10,888 nucleotides of DNA from an uncultured Clostridia bacterium. Its GTDB lineage: Bacteria; Bacillota; Clostridia; Christensenellales; Borkfalkiaceae. The notes beneath the pieces are model-generated. The model had not been told where the DNA came from. It saw nothing but the letters and a program-made list of their open reading frames with translations, and ran no database searches. The position numbers were made by a program, and so were the translations under genes. The stretch covers positions 1-10,888 of the forward strand of contig CAMWQK010000014.1 in assembly GCA_947176445.1 (NCBI GenBank), written 5' to 3'. Every line of letters starts with the position of its first letter. The first letter of the stretch is position 1. This document shows, in pieces, positions 1 to 9,100 of the stretch.

Positions 1-1
1 T

Positions 2-121
2 ATTGATGTAGACGTAGCTGATTTCGCCTGCGATATAAGCCTTTGCAGTCGGAGCTACCCAGTTTGCTCTGTCGCCCAGATAGAGCACGGAGTCGATGTG
101 CGGCTCCTGTTCAAATCTGTT
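2..121 (-). repeat. Array unit 28, cut by the window edge
   Basis: Anchor NRF (Phe codon 113-115), then VLYLGDRANWVAP and AYIAGEISYVYIN, where the window ends. Only about 40 residues are visible, so the AGTY half of the unit lies beyond the window. Confidence 0.65.
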
Positions 122-3100
122 CGCGCGGTAGCGGATATCAAATTCAATTGCCCGCTCTTCGAGTTTTTCGCTGTCATAACCGGGTCGTTCCACACAGGCA
201 ACCATGAAGTAATGTCCGGGTTCCATGGGAACGTACCAATCCTTGAAGTACTTCAGAAGGTTATCAGCCGTTCTCATATTCACCTTGACGACATACTCGT
301 CGCTTGCAATGATCTCTGCGCCGCGCTCGTACTTCTCTTCTTTCTCGTTCCACACTGCTTTGTAGAACACGAAGTACGGCAAGCCACGGGCGGGAGTGCC
401 TACGGGCAGATAGTTGTTGAGAATTTCCTGCTTATCGGTCGTAGCCGTCCAGGAAGAGATCGCGGGCGTGACCGTCCAGTAGTTGGCTTCGTCGGGCGAG
501 CCCTGAACGAAGATCTGGAAGCGCATCGTACCGAGCAGCATGCCGTCTTCCTGCGTGCCTCTGTACTTGCCGGGCTCTGCGGGAACTTTCGCGGTCAGCG
601 TGTACCAACCGATTTCAGCCGTGATGAGCTCGTTGATATCGGCAACGGCGCCCTTCTTGTGATAGTAGACAATTCCGGTACCGTCCTGTACGATCGTGAT
701 CTCCACTTCACCGTACTGCGCTCTTGCATCGGGGGTATTGACGTCCTTACTCCACTGGTAGTACGACCAAGGGACTACCGACGGGTTGACTTCCCAGGTG
801 TTGGTCGCTTCCGTTACCGTGAACGTCGCGGTATCCGAAAATTCGGTGTAGTTCGTCGTCTCCGCAACGTCTGCGCGCAACGTATAGGTGCCCTGCGGCA
901 GTCCGTTGAGAATCGATACGTATTTCGTAGGAATCAGCCATTCGCCGTCGACGTTTTCAAGCACGATCTCTTCAAGCCCTGCAATGACCTGCGTCCCGCG
1001 AAGCACTGCGAAGGTGATCGTCCCCTCTTCCACTGCCGCCGTAAAGCGGTGCGTCGTGCGGTCGAAGTGATCCCAGATCCAGCTGCTTGCATACGGGCGT
1101 TCGCTGAACACACCCTCTACCTTTCTGATTTCGAACTTCACGTATTCTTCGAGCAACGCGTAATCGTCCGTCGAAGCAACGAAGCATCTGACATAATACG
1201 TACCTGCTGCCGTCGGCTTCTCGGTGAGCTTCGTCGTCTTGTTCGCGGCGTAGTATTCATACGCGACGGTGCCGTAAAGTGCATCGGCATAGGCAGAATA
1301 GCTCTTACCGTAATTCCAGTAGTATCCATCCGTTCCCTTGCTGACGCTGTCGCCGAGAATGGCGGGAGTTCCCTCCTCTTCCCAGCTGTTCTGCGTCTGC
1401 TTGATCTCGAACGAGGTCGAATCCGTAAGCACTTGCCAGTTGTTGTCGGCAGGCGCGGTGACGGTCATGGTATATTGACCGACCGACAACCCGCTGATCG
1501 CCTTGCAGACGTTTCCGATTGCGGTTGCACCGCCGTCCTTCAAACTATAATCAACGGTGATGTAGTGCAGTGCATCCGTCGGCTCTGTCTCATCTTCCGT
1601 GTTCAGGACGCGGATCTCTACATATACGATATTGCCGTACGTAGGTTTCGCGGGGATCCAGTCGACGGTGCTGTTCCACTTCCACTGCTGCAGGTTGTTC
1701 TCGTAAGTCGATGCGACATTAAGCGAAGAATCTGCCTCCCAGCCGTTCTGCCATTTGTTCTGCGCGGCGTTGATGTCTACGCGGATGGTTGTACTTGCCA
1801 GCCCTTCGTAATCATCCGTGCCATCTACGGACACTGCGACGTTGTATACACCCGCGTTCTGTCTCAACAGATAGGTGTAGATGCCGAACGTTTCAAAGCC
1901 CTCTTCCGTACTGCCGTTATAGCGGTACTTCTTGCCGAGGAGCGTATACACGACGTTACCATAGTCCGCCGTAACTTCGGCGAAGGTCAGCTCGTTGCCG
2001 TTCTCCTTCCACGTACCCGTCACAGTATTATTCTGAGGCAAGTTGCGGAAATTATTTCCGTGGCGGGAGATGAGCAGCGAAGTATCGCCGTAAATCGCCG
2101 TGTAGTCGCACGACTGTGCTACGTTCGAGCGGATGATGAAGCTGCCGTATCCGATCTCCTTCAATGCGGCAAGCAAGCTGTTTTCGCCGTTGTAGGTAAG
2201 ACCTTCTTCGATCGTCTTGTATTCGTTCGTGAAAATCGTGAACGTCACTTCCGTTCCGCTCACCGCCTCGGGCAGAGCGAACCAGTCGTCAAGCTTCGTC
2301 ATACCCAGCAAGTCTTCACGCGTTGAGGAGATGCTTGCAACGGGCTCTTTATCCTTCTTCCAATCGTTTTCACTGCGCGTTACGTTGAACTGCACAGTGT
2401 AGGGCGAAAGCTTCGTATAGAACGCTTCGTAGGTGTAGTCCGACTCGGATGCGACCGTTCCTTCGGCATATACCGAGACAGTTTCGCCGATGACCCAGAC
2501 TTTGAGGAAGTAGCTGCCCGCACGGAGCGTGCTGATAAATTCCTCGATCTCCTCCGCGGTCATGCCGTTCTCACCGCTGTCTACGTCCGCATTCTGCGTA
2601 AGATTTGCGGTACCCGTAACTCTGTAACGGATGTCGTCCTGACCATACTTGGTGATACCCGCCGTAAAGTCGGACGCCTTGAATTTGCCGTGTTCGAAGG
2701 AGATCACGTTCGGCGTAACTGCCTGCGTGCTCTCACCGTCCGGATCGGTCGTCCAGTCGTTTCTTGCGTTGTTGACGACAAAGCGCACGTATCCGTCGAT
2801 ATCGGCAAGGCTCTCACCGCTCTCCGCCGTAGCATAGATGACGTAACTGCCGGGTTTGAGTGCATTCAGAAGTTTTGCAACGGCAGCCGAAACAACTCTG
2901 CCCGTCAGCTCAAATTTTTGGAGCTTTGTGAGCATTGCCTCGGTCACGATCAACTTATCGGCATCCGCCTTGAAGTCGTTGTACGGTTTGAAGTCGTTCA
3001 ATGTCAGAGCCGTACGGTTCGGGTTGCCGTCTGCATCGTTGCCGGCAAGTCCGCGATAGATCGTGAACGTAACCGTACCGTTGCTTCGAGCCGAACCGCT

Positions 3101-6100
3101 GAACAGGTTGACATCGGGATCATAGGAGTTCCACGCCCAGGCGATGACTCCGGGGTTCTCGACCCAGCTGTTTTCGCCCTGTCCGATCGTGAACTTCACG
3201 TAGTAGGTGAGTCCGCTGTACTCCGTCGTCTCCGCAACGGTTGCTCTCAGCCAGTAGCTACCCGCCTGGAACGGAAGGTTCTGAACCCAATCCGCTCTGC
3301 CTGCATTCGGCGCGGTGGTTTCTCCGTCAAGCACTTTCGCATAGTCGTATACAACGTTCTCTGCGCCGTATTTCGCCTTGCTCGAAGGATAAGCCGTGGT
3401 ACCGCCGAAGTCCCAACGATCGATCTTCGGGAAAGATTCCCAGCTATTCGCTACCTGCGCGATGACGAACTTCACACGCGCACTCGTAAGCGAATCATAG
3501 TTTTCGTTGTAGGCAACGCTTGCAACCATCTCGTAGCTGCCCGCGCCCAAACCGAGAATTCTGTTATAGAGCGTGTACAGATCGCCAGAGCTCAGCGTCT
3601 TTCCGCCGCTTTCATCGTCTACAAAACGAAGGGTGTAGCTGAATGCTTCCGTATCCGTAGATGCGTAATACACTGTGATCGTAACGCGATTGCCCTGCGC
3701 AGGTGCGGGTGCAGTCAATTTGAATTTCAACTGATTGCTGTTCTGCCCCTCTGCGCCGATCGTGATGTTGTCCCAAGTCCAACGGTTGGCTGCAATATCC
3801 GCCGTCTCGCCCGACTTAGTGACGATCCCGAGATTCGTCGTCCACTTGTTCTTTGCCTTACTGATGTTCAGCGTGACCGTACGCGTAATGCCCGTGTACA
3901 TCGTATCCGCATCCACCGAAGCAACGATCGTGTGCACCGTGCCCTCGGGCGTTGCGTCGAGCGACGCCAGATAGGTGCCCAGATCTGCAACAGGTACCTT
4001 CGTACCGTTGACGGTGATCACGAGTTTTTCTGCATTGTAGTTCGGCGTGAATTTAATTTCCGGATTGTTTTGGGTGTCGCCGTACGTCCATTCAATCTGC
4101 ACGACGGTATTGCCGCTGCCCGTCGTATTCTCTTCATCCCACGAGTTCTCGTAGGCGCTGATGACGACCGTCTGCGTATGCGACAGCGGCAGGTGGTTCG
4201 CATCGCTGCCGAGTACGACGTTCGTCGTGATGACGTACGTCCCCGCAGACTGTCTTCCGAGGATGGCGAGCATATCCGACCAAACGCTTCCGTTGGAATA
4301 CAGAGGAACGCTATCGGCGTCCTTCGTGAGCGTATAAGTCAGGCTGCCGGTCGCAAAGTTCGCAAGCGTCGGTGCAACAGGCATCTGATTGTTCGAGTCG
4401 TTATACTTCCACTCCGTTCTGAGACCGTCTTCGGGCGAAGTCGACGTCCAAGCCGTAGTCACCTTGTCGATGGTGAAGAGCACGGTTGCATCCGTCGGTG
4501 CGTTATACGTATCGGTCGCGGCAATGGACGCCGTAACGGTGTACGTGCCCGCGTTGAGTCCGTTGAGATACTCGATGAGTGCTTCGAACGTGCGCACTGC
4601 GGGAGATTTTCCGTCTTTCTCGGGATAATCAATCGCCGCGAACGTCTCCCTGACCGACGTACCGTTCGCATCCTTACCGCTGACGGTATATTTGATCGTA
4701 TCGTTTCCGTGTGTCGCTACAGGGCGCGCTACCGTAACGGTGCTTCCCGTGCCGTTTACCTTGATGCCCCACGTCCACTCGTTGCCGCTGAACGCCGTCG
4801 TCCAGCCGTTCGTGTTCGGGGTCAACGTAATCGTGAGTGTGCCGACAAGGCTCTCGTAGTCCTTATTGTACAGCTCCCAGTTCGACGCAAACGTTGAGCC
4901 CGGATCGATGCCCGCAGGCAACGCTCCGCCGACGCGTGCGGTGATCACATACATACCGTTTGCAAGCGTCTTAATGTCCTCGTTGAATTGCGCTCTGGTG
5001 CGTCCGTACAGATTTCCGCTGCCCGTGCCGCCGATCTTCTCGATGTCGTAACGAATAAGATCGGTCGCAGTGCCCGCGGCGTTGATCTGTGCTTCGGGCA
5101 CAACGAATGTGCTCGTATTCACGGTGCCGTTGAATTCGTAATCCTTCGGCGCCTTGCCGGATTTCCAATCGTTCTTGATCTTGCTGATTTGCAGCGTACA
5201 ACGGCTGACAAGCTCGTTGTAGTTGGCAGTTCCCCGAACGGTGAATACCAGAGTATGAACTCTGTCTGCCGAAAGGTCTGCCCCTCTGAGATATGTGTTG
5301 AGTTCCTCTGCGGTGAGCGAGGTAGCCGGTGCGCCGTCGATGCTGACCGTGACCGTACCGATGACAGGCTCGGGCACTGCAACCGTGATCGCACTCAGGT
5401 TCGCACGCGAACCCGTCCAACCGTAACCGTCCGCCCACTGGCTCGAAGAGATGACAATCTTTCCGCTTCCATCCTTCGTATCTTTCCAGCTGTTGATGAC
5501 GGGCGTGATGTAAAGGCGCGAAACCTTTGCCGAAAGTCCGCTGTAATTGAGCGTAGCCGCAACCGAATAGGTGACGGTATATCTGTCTACAACACCCAGC
5601 TCTTTCACGTAGTCAGAGAGCGTCTTCCCTTCGGGGATCTCGTATACGTTATTGTTATTGTCGACGATCGAGATGACGACGGGAACGGTGCACCCCGCTA
5701 CCGTGACGGACGGCGTAGGCACTTCGATCAAGCCGTACGCGCCTCTGTATTCGTCGTTGAGCTCCTGCGCCCAGCTTACCGTTGCGCGCGCGACGGTCAA
5801 CGTAACTTCGTATTCGATCGTTGCATAGTTGCCGTCGTTGGGCTTGTAGGTCGCATGAATGACGTAGGTACCCGCAACCGCATCGCGGCTGTTGAGCCAC
5901 GTGAATACTTCGCCGTAGTCAACCGAATTTTCGGTCGCACTAACGTTGCCGTTATTGTAATCGTGATAGGACAGGTCGTACTTCGTGGCACCCTTCTCGG
6001 CATTGCCGATCGGGATGATCACGTTGCCCGTCTTGCCGTTGCTGCCGTCAACAAGTCTGAGCCCGTCCGTATAGGTGAGCTGCTGACTGCTCGTCAACTC

Positions 6101-9100
6101 GCCCTCGTTCACCCACGAACTGCCGATGCCGTTTACCTTGATATAGGTTACAACACCGGGGAGTCCCGCATAGTTGTCGGTGCCGTCTACCTTGGTGATG
6201 ATCGTATACGGCGTCGTGCTCGATGCAAGGTTGTTGATGTACTCGTTCAGCGTTGCCGCGTCGGTAACCGTCTTGTTGACGCCGTCCTTCAAATAGGTGA
6301 GCGCAAGTCCGTTTCCGTCCGTATATACTACCGTACCGAAATCCGCCGTAGCCTGTCTGAGCGCAGGCGAAAGATCGGTCAGATATTCCTTTGTATACGT
6401 CGTAGAAACAGGTGCGAGTCCCCACTTGTTCTTCGCCTGATTGACTGTTACGGTGAACGTAACGCTGAAATCCTTGTAGTTGGAAAGAAGATATCCGGGG
6501 TTCTGCGTGTTCGTGTCCGCAACGACGGTCACGGTCACCGTATACGTGCCCGCATCTGCCGTGAGCAGGAACGCCTTCAAGCCGTTCTCGCCCAGGAAGG
6601 AGGAATACGTGCCCGTTGCGCTGCCCGAAACGGCAATATTGAGAACGGCATTCACGCCGCCCACGCCGTGCGCCGAGAACGCAACCATTGCGCTCTCCTT
6701 GGCGGTATTACTCTTATTGTTCCAGTCCCAAGTCCAGCTCTTGGACGCAGGATCGCAGCCCGTATCCCACGCGAACTCTGCCGCGCCGATCTTGACCGTG
6801 ATCTGCTCCGTGACCGCATTGTAGTATCTGCCGTCCACGTCATACGCAACGCTGACCTCTACCGTATACGTGCCGACAGGACGTGCATACAGGGTAGCGA
6901 CCATCGTATCGTAATCACTCCAACTCGTCCAGCCGTCGCCTACACTGATCCGATACTGCACGGTAGCGGGAACGGTCGTCAAAGTCTTGTCAACGATATC
7001 GCTGACGACGATCTTTGCAAACTCTTTGTTGGTAGCGCCCCACGTCCAGCCCGCGCTCGTTGCGTGCTGCCCTACGACGAAGTCCGCCGCCGATACGGTG
7101 ATCTGCATACGGTAGCTCTCATAGGTGTAGTTGGGAAGCTCATCCGTATTGACGAACACGTTCACGTCGTACGTGCCCGCGCTGAGCTTTCTGAGCGTTT
7201 CGAGCAGGTTAGTCTTTGTCACCTTCTCTGCCGAGTAGGTAACGTCTACGCCCGTGATGGTATACAGAATTTCCGCATCTGCGGGCTGTTTCACCGCTGC
7301 CTTGTAGAGACGCGAATTGGTGATGGTGCTCGCCGTTACGCCCCATACCCACGAGAGCGAGTGCTCGGGCTCGACGTTCCATTCGCCCTGGAACTTGCTG
7401 ATCTCGAAGGTCGTCGAATGAACGAGGTCGAAATAGTTATCGTTACCGACGGCAGTCGCCACCAGAATATAGGTGCCCGCGTCTGCCGTTTTGAGATCCG
7501 CTGCGGCAATTTCCTTCACGGAGATCCACTCACCGTTGCTCCATACTGCCGTGTAGTACTTGTAGGTGATCCCCTTGCCCGTATTGACGACGGTCTGTGC
7601 GGCGTTGGGCTTGTTTTTTGTCGCGTCGTACTCGCTGTAAGTCCAGCCCTGCATGCTCGGCGCGTCGCCGTCCCAGGCGTTGGTCGCCTTGGCTACGCTG
7701 AAGAATACGTTGTGCGAAACCGAACCGTAATCGTCCGTCGCCGTGACCGAAGCGGCGAGCATGTATCTGCCCGCACCGAGACTCGCAAACAGATCCTTGA
7801 TGTCGTCGTATTTGAGGTTTTTAAGAGTGGTACTTCCTACGGAAGCATAGGAATTCGCAATCGGGTTACCGTCATCGTTTACGTTCTGAACGGAATACAG
7901 TACGGTGCCGAACTCCGCTTCGCCCTTCGTGAACGAAGTGTTATAAGCGCCGTAGGTCCAGCCCGAGATGGACGGAATCTTTTCGCTCTTCCAGTTGTTG
8001 CCCGTATCCGATACGCTGAACGTGGTGTACGAGAACAGATCGGAATAGTTGGTTGCCCCCTCTGCATAGGCGGCGAAGTAATAGGTGCCGTTCCCCAGTG
8101 CGTCGAGGTAGTCCTCCATAGCGGAGTCGATCGCCGTGAAGAATTTCAACGCGTTCAAAGCCTTGAACTCGGTTAAGCTCTTCGGCGTCGTGGGCACATT
8201 TTTGAGGATTGCATAGTACACCGTACCGCCGTCTTCGGGATACGTTGCCTCACCGCCGATGAAGTTGGTCTCTGCACTGAATCCGTTATACTGGAAAGAA
8301 GTCAGCCGAGGCGTCTCCTTCCAGGTGTTCTGAACGGGCAGAACGGAGAAGGTGACACGCTGATCCAGTGAACCGTAGTTTTCCGTCTCGCCGAGCGATG
8401 CGACGAGCGTATAAACTCTGTTTCCGGAGAGAACATCGAGCTGCTTGAAGTACTCGGAAACGGTCATTGTCTTCCCGTTTACAGTTACGTTGTCGTCAAG
8501 CGTCTCAAACGATATGAGCGATGCGATTCCTGTGAGCGAGCCCGAAGAGCGGTCGCCCTCATAGAGTGTATAGGTAATTGCTCTGTCTTTGCCGAATACG
8601 GGCACGCCTTCACGGAAGTTTCCGTCATCAAATGCGCGGTAAACCCAGACCGTAAGCCCCGGCGTAATTTCCCAGGTATTCGTTGCGGGCGTGATCGTAA
8701 CGGTCGTGAAGTATTCCTTCTGCGCGTTGACCGGAATAAACGTAAACCCTTCTACGTTGTTTCCCGTTCCCCCTACTCTCTCGTTGGCAATGCCGTCGAT
8801 AAAGCTCTTTAAGTAGTAGTCGCCGGGCACGAGCGTTTTGAGCGTGTTCTGCGCCTCCGTGCCGTTCACGACGCCGTTTGCATCGACCGTGAAATAGACG
8901 ATGCCGTTTACATCCTTAACCGCGCTCGAATTGAACGTGACGCCTGCGGGCGAAACGCTTTTCGGGATCAGGGCAAAGCGATAGTTTGCGCCGGGGAATG
9001 CGAGCCCCGCCGTGATGAAGTTGACGGAATCCTTAAAGCCGTTATACGTCCACGAAGGCATCTGCGGTACAACGCTCCAGCTGTTCGTCGCAGGCGTGAT

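Larger units (their letters stand above)
2..9085 (-). repeat. Tandem array of 27 complete plus one partial Ig-like repeat units
   Basis: The array is phased on an aromatic anchor (usually Asn-x-Trp) whose codon's first base falls at 9079, 8674, 8323, 7993, 7675, 7381, 7081, 6769, 6424, 6115, 5773, 5488, 5167, 4804, 4450, 4141, 3844, 3442, 3166, 2755, 2362, 2050, 1753, 1384, 1108, 796, 478 and 115. All spacings are multiples of three, 276-411 bases, mean 332. The typical unit order is anchor; W-x-[WYF] 10-30 residues later; a strand like A-x-Y-G-x-V-x-Y; a variable loop or short Leu-rich helix; A-G-T-Y-x-V-x-A-x-V; T-x-x-Y-x-x-L; V-x-F-x-I; then the next anchor. The motif pattern resembles bacterial Ig-like (MBG/YDG-like) domains; that family link is inference. 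Units are strongly diverged at DNA level. Confidence 0.88.

Noticed and set aside
5642..5665. ATT/GTT triplet run as a microsatellite
   Set aside because: It encodes a short Asn run in a loop of unit 11 and is too short to call a repeat tract.
4971..6425. Short minus-strand frames such as 4971-5438 and 6048-6425
   Set aside because: They lie in other frames inside the giant gene, with low-complexity Arg/His/Gln-rich translations and no repeat motif.
4538..7180. Recurrent short DNA strings such as 'tacgtgcccgc' as regulatory sites or CRISPR-like repeats
   Set aside because: They encode the AGTY motif in frame on the minus strand, at the unit period of about 330 bases, and are explained by protein repetition.
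98..8176. Plus-strand proteins of 742, 735 and 1,062 residues
   Set aside because: They are codon-aligned reverse complements of the repeat-bearing minus-strand frame, Arg-rich, with no domain-like motif. The minus frame shows regular, conserved protein repeats.
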